64,000 bases of DNA from Rheinheimera sp. D18 (GTDB taxonomy: Bacteria > Pseudomonadota > Gammaproteobacteria > Enterobacterales > Alteromonadaceae), in assembly GCF_004345025.1 (NCBI RefSeq), contig NZ_CP037745.1, positions 3,224,001 to 3,288,000 of the forward strand, read 5' to 3'. Below the pieces are notes generated by a model that saw nothing but the letters and a program-made list of their open reading frames with translations, searched no databases and was not told where the DNA came from. Position 1 is the first letter of the stretch. Each line of letters starts with the position of its first letter. This document shows, in pieces, positions 54,856 to 64,000 of this stretch. Both the position numbers and the translations under genes were made by a program.

Positions 54856-55995
54856 ATGTCTTTAATCCTGAAACTTATCGCCGGCATAGTGCTAGGTATA
54901 CTAGCAGGGCTTTATGCCCCTGTTTGGTTAATACAATTACTGTTAACTTTTAAAGGCTTATTTGGTGAATTATTATTTTTTACCATTCCGTTATTAATTC
55001 TATTTTTTATCAGTAGTGGTATTGCTGCACTGCCGCGTAACTCGGGTAAATTACTGGGCCGCACCTTAAGTATTGCTTATTTATCTACCATTATTGCCGG
55101 CACACTAGCGTATTTCGTTGCCAGCATCGTAGTGCCTATGCTTACTACCGCTAATAAGCACACCGCAACCAATGTCGATACAATAATAGAACCCTTCTTG
55201 CGTATGGATATTCCGCCAGTGTTTGGTGTAATGACCGCCTTAGCCTTGGCGTTTATTTTTGGTTTAGGCATAGCATCAACCCAAGCTGAGCAATTAAAGA
55301 AATTGTCTGACCAAGGTCGCGATATTATTCAGTTATTACTGGAGAAAGTAATTATTCCTTTATTACCACTGTATATCGCTGGCGAATTTGCCCAAATGGC
55401 GGCTGCAGGTAGTGTTTTTGGCACCTTAAAAACCTTTGGTATCGTACTGCTGTTAGCCGTTGCTATGCATTGGGTTTGGATTATTACGCTCTATACCATT
55501 GCTGGAATTAAAGCTGGTCGCTCGCCTTTTGCTTTAATTAAAAATATGTTGCCAGCTTACTTTACCGCGCTAGGTACTATGTCGAGCGCTGCAACCATCC
55601 CAATTGCTTTAAAAGCGACAAAATCTAACGGCGTTAGAGACGACGTAGCCAACTTTACCGTGCCGCTTTGCGCCACCATTCACTTGTCTGGTTCAACCAT
55701 TACCATAGTAACCTGTGCTATGGCAGTTATTACCATGCAAAATGGGTTAGAAATACCCTCGTTCGCTACCATTATGCCGTTTATCTTCATGCTGGGTTTA
55801 GTCATGTTAGCCGCTCCGGGCGTACCCGGCGGCGCGGTGATGTCGGCGGTAGGTTTACTAGGCTCAATGCTTGGTTTTGGTGATGCCGCCATTGCCTTAA
55901 TGATCGCATTGTATATGGCACAAGATAGCTTTGGTACTGCCTGTAACGTAACCGGCGATGGCGCTATTGCGGTGTTGGTAGATAAAGCTGGTTAA
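54856..55995 (+). CDS. Dicarboxylate/amino acid:cation symporter (DAACS family)
   Basis: The ATG at 54856 gives 379 residues with about eight membrane helices and two hairpin loops. The serine-rich motif near residues 240-250 (GTMSSAATIPIA) and the C-terminal AQDSFGTACNVTGDG near residue 355 are hallmarks of the sodium- or proton-coupled dicarboxylate/glutamate family. The exact substrate (dicarboxylates, glutamate, aspartate or serine/threonine) is not given by the sequence. The gene is transcribed alone and ends at a strong bidirectional terminator. Confidence 0.9.
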   Translation: MSLILKLIAGIVLGILAGLYAPVWLIQLLLTFKGLFGELLFFTIPLLILFFISSGIAALPRNSGKLLGRTLSIAYLSTIIAGTLAYFVASIVVPMLTTANKHTATNVDTIIEPFLRMDIPPVFGVMTALALAFIFGLGIASTQAEQLKKLSDQGRDIIQLLLEKVIIPLLPLYIAGEFAQMAAAGSVFGTLKTFGIVLLLAVAMHWVWIITLYTIAGIKAGRSPFALIKNMLPAYFTALGTMSSAATIPIALKATKSNGVRDDVANFTVPLCATIHLSGSTITIVTCAMAVITMQNGLEIPSFATIMPFIFMLGLVMLAAPGVPGGAVMSAVGLLGSMLGFGDAAIALMIALYMAQDSFGTACNVTGDGAIAVLVDKAG

Positions 55996-56073
55996 TAACT
56001 AAACCTAATTTCTGTCGATTGTAACTCCTGTTTCAGGATTCTAATCAACCATACGCATTAAAAAGATACTAAT

Positions 56074-56100
56074 AAAAAGCCCGCTACTGCGGGCTTTTTT
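56074..56100. terminator. Bidirectional terminator
   Basis: The stem AAAAAGCCCGC / GCGGGCTTTTT with loop TACT has T-runs on both strands. It lies between the rightward symporter gene and the leftward glmU gene. Confidence 0.93.
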
Positions 56101-56107
56101 ATACAAA

Positions 56108-57472
56108 TTACTTTTTAATTTTTACCGGTCGTTGCCAACCAGCAATATGCTTTTGTTTAACGCGAGCAACAACTAGCTCACCATCAGCAGCGTCACGCGT
56201 TAGCACCGTGCCAGCACCAACGGTAGCATTTACACCTACCGTAACAGGGGCAACTAATGAGCTATTTGAACCAATAAAAGCGCCGTCTTTAATTGTGGTA
56301 ACAAACTTATTAGCGCCATCATAATTACAGGTAATAGTACCCGCACCTACGTTTACTTTATTACCAATAACCGCATCGCCTAAGTAAGTTAAATGGTTAG
56401 CCTTAGAGCCTTCGCCCAACGTGGTTTTTTTCATTTCAACGAAATTACCAACATGACTATCGTCCAGCATAACCGAATCAGGACGTAATCGCGCATAAGG
56501 GCCAACCGAACAATTGCTACCAACCGTTGACTGTTCAATCATTGAATTGGGCTTAACCTCGGTGTTGTCACCAATAGTGCAGTCTTTTAAAATACAGTTA
56601 GCACCAACAGTAACGCCCTTACCCAGCACAACCTTGCCTTCGAAAACAACGTTAACGTCAATCATCACGTCATTACCTACGGTAACACTGCCGCGAACGT
56701 CTATGCGCGCTGGGTCACGTAAATTAGCGCCAGCAAGCATCAATTCGTTTGCCTTACGCTGTTGGTAAGCTCGCTCTAACGCGGCTAATTGCAAACGATT
56801 ATTAGCGCCTTCTACTTCCATCGCGTCACTGGGATGCGCCGTAGCTATATCAACGCCTTCGCTGTGTGCCATAGCGATAATATCAGTTAAGTAATACTCG
56901 CCTTGAGCGTTACTATTAGATAATCGGCCAAGCCAGTTTTTCAGCTGCTTACCTGGCAGTGCCATAATGCCGCTATTAACTTCGTTTATTTTTAATTGCT
57001 CTGGTGTCGCATCTTTTTGTTCAATAATGCCCACCACTTTACCGTTTTCACGCACGATGCGACCATAACCGGTTGGGTTAGCTAACTTTACCGTTAAAAT
57101 GGCTACGCCATTGGCAGGCTTGGCATTTAACAATTGCTTTAACGTTTCAAGCTCAGTTAAGGGTACATCGCCATATAACACTAAAACAGTATCGTTATCG
57201 GCAATATTACCTGCCGCTTGCGCTACGGCATGACCAGTACCTAATTGCTCGGCTTGTAATACCCAATGCAGTGGTTGCTCACCTAAGCTAGATTTTAATG
57301 CGTCAGCGCCATAGCCGTATACCAACTGAGGCTTTTCTGCGCCAAGTGCGCGGGCGGTATCAATAACGTGCTGCACCATTGGCCGCTCAGCCACTTTATG
57401 CAATACCTTAGGTAGGTCTGATTTCATCCGTGTGCCTTTACCAGCGGCCAGGATCACTACATTTAACGCCAT
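56108..57472 (-). CDS. glmU: Bifunctional N-acetylglucosamine-1-phosphate uridyltransferase/acetyltransferase
   Basis: The 454-residue protein starts [25 protein letters not shown], the uridyltransferase signature, with VLYGDVPLT near residue 105. Residues of about 250-454 are a left-handed beta helix of hexapeptide repeats ([18 protein letters not shown]), the acetyltransferase half, containing the catalytic histidine of [12 protein letters not shown] near residue 360. It makes UDP-GlcNAc in the pathway supplied by GlmS. The gene is separate from glmS by 12 kb here, with other genes placed between. No frame damage is seen. Confidence 0.98.
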   Translation of the reverse strand: MALNVVILAAGKGTRMKSDLPKVLHKVAERPMVQHVIDTARALGAEKPQLVYGYGADALKSSLGEQPLHWVLQAEQLGTGHAVAQAAGNIADNDTVLVLYGDVPLTELETLKQLLNAKPANGVAILTVKLANPTGYGRIVRENGKVVGIIEQKDATPEQLKINEVNSGIMALPGKQLKNWLGRLSNSNAQGEYYLTDIIAMAHSEGVDIATAHPSDAMEVEGANNRLQLAALERAYQQRKANELMLAGANLRDPARIDVRGSVTVGNDVMIDVNVVFEGKVVLGKGVTVGANCILKDCTIGDNTEVKPNSMIEQSTVGSNCSVGPYARLRPDSVMLDDSHVGNFVEMKKTTLGEGSKANHLTYLGDAVIGNKVNVGAGTITCNYDGANKFVTTIKDGAFIGSNSSLVAPVTVGVNATVGAGTVLTRDAADGELVVARVKQKHIAGWQRPVKIKK

Positions 57473-57818
57473 AACAGAATCCCTGTAATTAATATGCGAG
57501 TATTTTAAATGATATTGACTTAGTGTACAGCGCTAGGGTGAAGTTTTGCTGAATAGGCCATTTTATAATGGTACGTAATAAGGCTATCCAAACAACCTAG
57601 ACGACTAAAGCACTCTACTTGCGTAGCCTAGATTGATACTTATACAGCAGTTGACTCAATGGCTATTAAACTTTAAGTCCAGACTTGCCAATGCCGAGTA
57701 TTTTTTGAAATACACTCACCAAACCAGAACTTAAAATTAAATTACAATTCAAAAAACAATGGCAATATAAATTATACAGAAATTTAACGATATATAAGCA
57801 TTAAAAGTAAGGGTCCGC
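57473..57818. other. AT-rich intergenic region
   Basis: These 346 bases lie between the divergent glmU gene and the secreted-protein gene at 57819. The part from 57700 on is markedly AT-rich and should contain the promoter of that gene. No repeat, RNA gene or binding site was identified with confidence. Confidence 0.5.
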
Positions 57819-58466
57819 ATGAAATTTCTATCTCTTTGTTTTTTGGTTATTTCAAATATCTGCTTAGCTTCACATCCCATAAACTTGGATAATATTAATA
57901 GTTCTTTTTCATCCGATGGTTGCATTCAAAGAGCAACAAGTGACGACATTACTGGAGTATCAAATGAATTAAAGCGAACTTTGGTATCAAATCGGTACTG
58001 CATTCAAAAGAATAATTATTCAACACAAATAGCATTAAAAAATCTGCCTGATGCTCAAACAATTTTAGGTATTTTAAAACGCTATAAAAACGAATACGCC
58101 TTACTTAAAACAGATGAGCAAAAAGTTGTATTTGCAGATGCTTTTTTAACAGCCGCTAGCTATCAATATCCTATCAGTTACGAAAATATCGAACGCGCTA
58201 AACCAATGACAATTATATTTAAGAGAACAACCAAAGGCGGGTCAATAACAGGTCACGCCCTATCCCTATTTCAACAAGATAATTTTGACAAAGATAGAGA
58301 AAAAGCTTTTATAGCCCTTACTTCTGATTCATCTATCAAAAAAATTGGACACTACGATATTTTAAAACGTATACAATACATACTTAACGGTGAACAGAAT
58401 AAGTTTACTGAGCAAGTAGGGCAATATAACCGAATATTTAAACAAACCTCTCTTAAATCAGTTTAG
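57819..58466 (+). CDS. Hypothetical secreted protein, AT-rich
   Basis: The 215-residue product starts with a signal peptide (MKFLSLCFLVISNICLA, cleavage near residue 17) and continues as a Ser-, Asn- and Lys-rich helical protein with two cysteines (CIQRAT, YCIQKNN) that could form a disulfide. I do not recognise the family. Its codons are much richer in A and T than the flanking glmU and atp genes, and the upstream gap is AT-rich too, so it was probably acquired by transfer. It stands alone between two conserved loci. Confidence 0.75.
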   Translation: MKFLSLCFLVISNICLASHPINLDNINSSFSSDGCIQRATSDDITGVSNELKRTLVSNRYCIQKNNYSTQIALKNLPDAQTILGILKRYKNEYALLKTDEQKVVFADAFLTAASYQYPISYENIERAKPMTIIFKRTTKGGSITGHALSLFQQDNFDKDREKAFIALTSDSSIKKIGHYDILKRIQYILNGEQNKFTEQVGQYNRIFKQTSLKSV

Positions 58467-58647
58467 AATTAGCCTATTACCTTCTGAAATTAGCATCTTG
58501 CAATAATATTTTAGTCATTATGTAACAGTCGTTATTACTGTCGTCAAATATGAATATTTTTTTAAAGCTGCTTGGGCGTAACAATAAGCGCCTTGCTTCA
58601 TTATTGGGAATTGGCATCCTACTACGTTATATGATTGTTATCGGAAT

Positions 58648-58675
58648 AAAAAAGCCACCTTGCGGTGGCTTTTTT
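58648..58675 (-). terminator. Terminator of the atp operon
   Basis: The stem AAAAAGCCACC / GGTGGCTTTTT with loop TTGC has T-runs on both strands and lies 16 bases beyond the atpC stop. It ends the leftward ATP synthase transcript. Confidence 0.93.
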
Positions 58676-58690
58676 AATCATAACGTAAAC

Positions 58691-59110
58691 TTATTTTTTG
58701 CCGCGCAGTTGCCTAATAACGCGCAATTGCGCAATAGCTTCTGCTAATTGACCAGCAGCTTCAGCATAGTTGAAGTCTGCTCCGGCATTTTGCATGGCTT
58801 CTTCAGCACGTTTTTGTGCATCTAAAGCGGCTTGTTCATCTAAGTCTTCGCCGCGTACCGCGACATCAGCTAATACTGTAATGCTATCCGGCTGCACTTC
58901 TAAGATACCGCCAGCAACATACATTACATGTTCTTCGCCGAACTGTTTAACGATACGGACCATGCCAGGTTTCAGGGTGGTCAGTAACGGGGCGTGGAAA
59001 GGTAAAATACCTAACTCGCCCTCACTGCCTGTGACCTGCACGGATTCGACAAGGCCAGAAAAAATCTTTTCTTCGGCACTTACTACATCCAGTTGCACTG
59101 TCATCGCCAT
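58691..59110 (-). CDS. atpC: F1F0 ATP synthase subunit epsilon
   Basis: The 139-residue protein starts [19 protein letters not shown] with a GGAGAG ribosome binding site. It has the N-terminal beta sandwich ([16 protein letters not shown] near residue 34) and a C-terminal helical pair rich in Ala and Glu. Epsilon links the rotor to the catalytic head and can block ATP hydrolysis. It is the last gene of the operon. Confidence 0.98.
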   Translation of the reverse strand: MAMTVQLDVVSAEEKIFSGLVESVQVTGSEGELGILPFHAPLLTTLKPGMVRIVKQFGEEHVMYVAGGILEVQPDSITVLADVAVRGEDLDEQAALDAQKRAEEAMQNAGADFNYAEAAGQLAEAIAQLRVIRQLRGKK

Positions 59111-59132
59111 CTCGCTCTCCTAAAGCCTGAAC

Positions 59133-60527
<1,395 letters not shown>

Positions 60528-60551
60528 TCAAATTTCTCAAAACTGTTTACC

Positions 60552-61415
60552 TTAGCCTACAGCTGCCGCACCGGCGACAATCTCGCTAAGCTCCTGGGTA
60601 ATCGCGGCCTGACGTGCTTTGTTATATACAAGCTTCAGGTCGTCCATCAGGTTACCGGCGTTATCGGTTGCAGCTTTCATTGCTACCATGCGCGCAGCGT
60701 GTTCACTGGCAGAATTCTCTACCACACCCTGATAAACTTGCGATTCGACGAAACGGTCTAGCAACATATCGATGATAGGTTGTGGATCCGGCTCGTACAG
60801 GTAATCCCAGTTATGCTCTCTTTTAGCGATGTCTGCTTTTGGCAAAGGTAAGAGTTGATCGATCACTGGCTCTTGCTTCATGGTATTAACAAACTTGTTA
60901 TACACCAAGAATAAGCGATCAATTCGGCCTTCGTTAAATGCATCTAGCATTACTCTTACCGAACCAAGCACATCAGCCAAACGTGGTACGTCACCTGAAC
61001 CCGCCTGTTGCGCAACTACCTTGCCACCAAAACGCTTAAAAAACGCTGTTGCTTTATTGCCAATAACAGCAAATTGCGCATCAACGCCTTTATCTTTCCA
61101 GCTTTTCAGCTCAAGGACAACTTTCTTAAACTCGTTGGTATTCAGGCCACCGCAAAGACCACGATCAGACGATATGACAATATAGCCAACCTTTTTTACA
61201 TCACGGTCCGTTAAATACGGATGGCGATATTCAAGGCTGCCATTGGCAACGTTACCAATCACTTTGCGCATACCTTCAGCGTATGGGCGTGTTGCAGCTA
61301 CACGGTCTTGCGCTTTGCGCATTTTGCTAACCGCAACTTTTTCCATAGCACTGGTGATCTTGCGAGTATTATTAATACTCCCGATCTTACTTTTTATCTC
61401 TTTACCACCGGCCAT
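60552..61415 (-). CDS. atpG: F1F0 ATP synthase subunit gamma
   Basis: The 287-residue rotor shaft protein starts [28 protein letters not shown], a diagnostic coiled-coil N-terminal helix, and ends in [20 protein letters not shown], the C-terminal helix that runs through the F1 centre. Between them the mixed alpha/beta domain shows [11 protein letters not shown] near residue 85. Gamma couples proton-driven rotation to catalysis. It is placed between atpA and atpD as in other gammaproteobacteria. Confidence 0.98.
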   Translation of the reverse strand: MAGGKEIKSKIGSINNTRKITSAMEKVAVSKMRKAQDRVAATRPYAEGMRKVIGNVANGSLEYRHPYLTDRDVKKVGYIVISSDRGLCGGLNTNEFKKVVLELKSWKDKGVDAQFAVIGNKATAFFKRFGGKVVAQQAGSGDVPRLADVLGSVRVMLDAFNEGRIDRLFLVYNKFVNTMKQEPVIDQLLPLPKADIAKREHNWDYLYEPDPQPIIDMLLDRFVESQVYQGVVENSASEHAARMVAMKAATDNAGNLMDDLKLVYNKARQAAITQELSEIVAGAAAVG

Positions 61416-61468
61416 GTCTGTATCTCCGTTTCATTCAACGAATGGGGTGGCTAAGCCACCCGCATTGC

Positions 61469-63010
61469 TTACCAGCTCTGCGTAGCCTTGAATTTATCAA
61501 TAGCGGCTTTAAACGTAGATTCGATTTGGTCGTTGTAGTTACCGGTTTTGTCGATATCAGCCATCAGCTCGGTGTGCTCAGCTCTCATAAAGGCAATTAA
61601 ACCTGCTTCAAAATCTAAGATTTTGGCAACTTCGATGTCTTTCATAAAGCCTTTTTCGATAGCGAAAATAGACACACCCATATCGGCAACAGACATTGGG
61701 CTGTACTGTAACTGTTTCATCAGCTCAGTAACCTTTTGACCGTGCTCTAACTGAGCGCGTGTTGCTTCGTCTAAGTCAGAAGCAAACTGCGCAAACGCGG
61801 CCAGCTCTGAATATTGGGCTAATGCCAGACGAATACCGCCACCCAGCTTTTTGATAATTTTGGTTTGTGCTGCACCACCAACACGCGATACTGAAATACC
61901 GGCGTTTACCGCAGGACGAATACCGGCGTTAAATAAGTCAGTTTCTAAGAAGATCTGACCATCGGTAATCGAAATTACGTTAGTAGGTACGAATGCAGAA
62001 ACGTCACCGGCTTGTGTTTCAATAATTGGTAATGCGGTTAATGAACCGGTTTTACCTTTTACTTCGCCTTTGGTGTATTTTTCTACGTAATCCGCGTTTA
62101 CGCGTGATGCACGTTCTAATAGACGCGAGTGTAAATAGAATACGTCACCTGGGTAAGCTTCACGGCCTGGTGGACGACGTAATAGCAATGATATTTGACG
62201 GTAAGCAACAGCTTGCTTAGACAAATCATCATAAACAATTAACGCATCTTCACCGCGGTCACGGAAGTATTCGCCCATAGTACAACCTGAATATGGTGCT
62301 AAGAACTGCAGTGCCGCAGCTTCAGAAGCTGATGCTACAACCACAATAGTGTGCGCTAACGCACCGTGTTCTTCTAGCTTACGTACTACGTTAGCAATAG
62401 TAGAGGCTTTTTGGCCTACAGCAACGTAAACGCACTTAACGCCAGTACCTTTTTGGTTGATGATCGCATCAATAGCTAAGGCGGTTTTACCGGTTTGACG
62501 GTCACCGATTAACAATTCACGCTGACCACGACCGATTGGGATCATGGCATCAACAGACTTGTAGCCTGTTTGCATAGGTTGATCAACTGACTGACGTTCG
62601 ATAACGCCCGGAGCAATTTTTTCTACCGGTTCAAAACCAGCAGCGTCAATTGGTCCTTTACCGTCAATTGGTGCACCCAAAGTATTTACCACACGGCCTA
62701 ACAGCTGTGGGCCAACCGGTACTTCTAAAATACGACCGGTACTTTTAACTTTAGTGCCTTCAGTTAAATCGGCATACGGGCCCATAACTACGGCACCTAC
62801 CGAGTTGCGCTCTAAGTTCAGCGCGATAGCATAGCGGTTACCAGGAAGCTCGATCATTTCACCTTGCATACAATCTGCAAGACCATTGATACGAATAATA
62901 CCGTCTGTTACTTGAACGATAGTACCTTCGTTACGAGCTTCACTGACCACTTCAAACTGAGCAATACGACTTTTGATCAGTTCTGATATTTCAGTGGAAT
63001 TCAGTTGCAT
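61469..63010 (-). CDS. atpA: F1F0 ATP synthase subunit alpha
   Basis: The 513-residue protein opens [20 protein letters not shown], shows Walker [12 protein letters not shown] near residue 170 and the arginine finger region VSRVGGAAQ near 373. It forms non-catalytic sites in the F1 hexamer with beta and anchors the stator. It lies 14 bases after atpH and 53 bases before atpG. Nothing unusual. Confidence 0.99.
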   Translation of the reverse strand: MQLNSTEISELIKSRIAQFEVVSEARNEGTIVQVTDGIIRINGLADCMQGEMIELPGNRYAIALNLERNSVGAVVMGPYADLTEGTKVKSTGRILEVPVGPQLLGRVVNTLGAPIDGKGPIDAAGFEPVEKIAPGVIERQSVDQPMQTGYKSVDAMIPIGRGQRELLIGDRQTGKTALAIDAIINQKGTGVKCVYVAVGQKASTIANVVRKLEEHGALAHTIVVVASASEAAALQFLAPYSGCTMGEYFRDRGEDALIVYDDLSKQAVAYRQISLLLRRPPGREAYPGDVFYLHSRLLERASRVNADYVEKYTKGEVKGKTGSLTALPIIETQAGDVSAFVPTNVISITDGQIFLETDLFNAGIRPAVNAGISVSRVGGAAQTKIIKKLGGGIRLALAQYSELAAFAQFASDLDEATRAQLEHGQKVTELMKQLQYSPMSVADMGVSIFAIEKGFMKDIEVAKILDFEAGLIAFMRAEHTELMADIDKTGNYNDQIESTFKAAIDKFKATQSW

Positions 63011-63024
63011 TCTCTGTTCCCCAA

Positions 63025-63558
63025 TTACGACTGCAGCGCAGTTGCTAAACGATCCAGCTTACCGCGGATCGAGCCATCAATAACCATGTCACCAGCTTTG
63101 ATTAGTAAACCACTAACCACTGCCGGATCTTCGCTACAGTTCAATTTAACTTTGCGTGCCAAACGTTGCGATAATGCCGCGGTTAACTTATCTTTTTGTG
63201 CACTAGTCAGCGTAGTTGCAGAAACGACAGTAACGTCTATTTCCTGTTCAAATTCCGCTTTTAGTGCAGCAAAGGTAGTTAATACTGCAGGCAACGCCAA
63301 CAAGCGATGATTTTCTGCCATCACTTTTATCAAGTTTTGGCCGTGCTCATTGAGTTGCTCACCACATACCTGAATAAACAAACCAGCCTGCTTATCAGCA
63401 GTACTATTGGCGTTTAAATACGCGCCAACTTGGTCGTTATTTGCTACTTCTGCAGCAAAGGCCAACATCTGTAACCAAGCCTCTAACGCGTTTTGCTCTA
63501 CAGCAAAATCGAAAGCTGCTCTGGCATAAGGGCGAGCAATATTTGTCAAATCAGACAT
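63025..63558 (-). CDS. atpH: F1F0 ATP synthase subunit delta
   Basis: The 177-residue protein starts [19 protein letters not shown], the delta N-terminal helix bundle, and ends with [29 protein letters not shown], the conserved C-terminal part. Delta ties the F1 head to the b-subunit stalk. Length and order are normal. Confidence 0.98.
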   Translation of the reverse strand: MSDLTNIARPYARAAFDFAVEQNALEAWLQMLAFAAEVANNDQVGAYLNANSTADKQAGLFIQVCGEQLNEHGQNLIKVMAENHRLLALPAVLTTFAALKAEFEQEIDVTVVSATTLTSAQKDKLTAALSQRLARKVKLNCSEDPAVVSGLLIKAGDMVIDGSIRGKLDRLATALQS

Positions 63559-63567
63559 AGCTCTTCC

Positions 63568-64000
63568 TTAATTCAGTTCTTGAACCAATTTATCCAAAAT
63601 GTCGCTGTGAGCAGCTTCATCAATAGAACGTTGCAGAATTCGTTCTGCGCCAGCGACTGCTAATGCAGCAACTTGTTTGCGCAGCTCTTCACGTAAACGA
63701 TTACGTTCAGCGGCAACTTCTGCTGTGGCTTGCGCCAAAATAGTTTCACGTTCTGCATTGGCTTTATGCACCGCTTCATCAATCATTTTCGCTTCGCGTT
63801 TTTTCGCTTGCTCAATAATTTCTGCCGCTTGTGCTTTAGCATCTTTTAATTGATCTTTGGCTTTATCTTGGGCTAATGCCAAGTCTCTTTCCGCACGATC
63901 AGATGCTGCTAAACCATCAGCAATTTTTTTCTGGCGAGCTTCAATGGCATTCATCAAAGGTGGCCAGACAAACTTCATACAAAACAGTACGAACACCGCG
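63568..64000 (-). CDS. atpF: F1F0 ATP synthase subunit b (cut by window edge)
   Basis: The frame stays open to the last base of the window and lacks a natural start, so the N-terminus lies beyond. The visible 144 codons contain the end of the membrane helix ([13 protein letters not shown]) and the long charged helix that forms the stator stalk ([21 protein letters not shown]). The complete b subunit has about 156 residues, so about a dozen residues are missing. It dimerises and connects F0 subunit a to delta and the F1 head. Confidence 0.96.
   Translation of the reverse strand, partial: AVFVLFCMKFVWPPLMNAIEARQKKIADGLAASDRAERDLALAQDKAKDQLKDAKAQAAEIIEQAKKREAKMIDEAVHKANAERETILAQATAEVAAERNRLREELRKQVAALAVAGAERILQRSIDEAAHSDILDKLVQELN

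Overview
The window looks like a chromosomal segment of an aquatic gammaproteobacterium of the Alteromonadales/Chromatiales type (Rheinheimera, Alishewanella or Arsukibacterium-like). This is inferred from gene content and order (ssb, yajR-like, uvrA; glmS, a DeoR regulator, glmU, atpCDGAHF), from moderate GC, and from the pairing of GlyGly-CTERM and PEP-CTERM surface proteins. The genus was not tested by any search.

1-13.75 kb is an accessory island. It starts inside an IS21-family insertion sequence (istA tail, istB, right end at 1142). An unknown small gene and a serine resolvase follow, then a complete type I restriction-modification operon read leftward (hsdM-hsdS-hsdR), then a leftward operon of three different large tyrosine recombinases plus a small coiled-coil protein. 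The recombinase operon begins beside a perfect 13-bp inverted repeat with a 6-bp spacer (13718-13749), which has the geometry of a recombinase core site and lies just beyond the ssb terminator. The simplest reading is a recombinase-driven mobile island carrying a defence system, integrated next to ssb.

13.8-29.7 kb is mainly housekeeping: ssb, a YajR-like exporter, uvrA with a near-consensus SOS box, an outer-membrane beta-barrel, a ccoG-srkA-dsbA-dsbA-like operon, a DUF3010 protein, a GlyGly-CTERM cyclophilin, topB and a KfrA-like coiled-coil DNA-binding protein.

29.8-42.1 kb is a rearranged variable block. It holds a DUF2235 hydrolase fused to a PilZ-like domain, a double alpha/beta-hydrolase lipoprotein facing a CadC-like regulator, an exported hydrolase facing a NarL-type two-component system, and an aldehyde dehydrogenase. 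A 49-bp scar at 35158-35206 joins copies of two gene ends that now lie 7 kb apart. An IS3-family element with a frameshifted transposase (40335-41561) has removed the 3' halves of an MFS transporter gene and of prpD.

42.3-64 kb is a near-origin type region: glmS and a DeoR regulator, then an Nfr exopolysaccharide cluster (nfrB, nfrA, DUF4434) in which nfrB carries an in-frame TGA, a PEP-CTERM protein, a Fur-type promoter with a short terminated transcript ahead of a membrane flavoreductase, a lipoprotein, a parS-like site (54668-54683), a dicarboxylate-type symporter, glmU, a small AT-rich secreted protein and the F1 part of the ATP synthase operon, cut by the window end inside atpF.

No tRNA, rRNA or CRISPR array was recognised. 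The least ordinary items are the three-recombinase island with its putative core site, the HsdR with a 20-cysteine tandem insertion, the PilZ-like hydrolase, the recombination scar, the interrupted nfrB, the Fur-controlled short transcript and the parS-like site.
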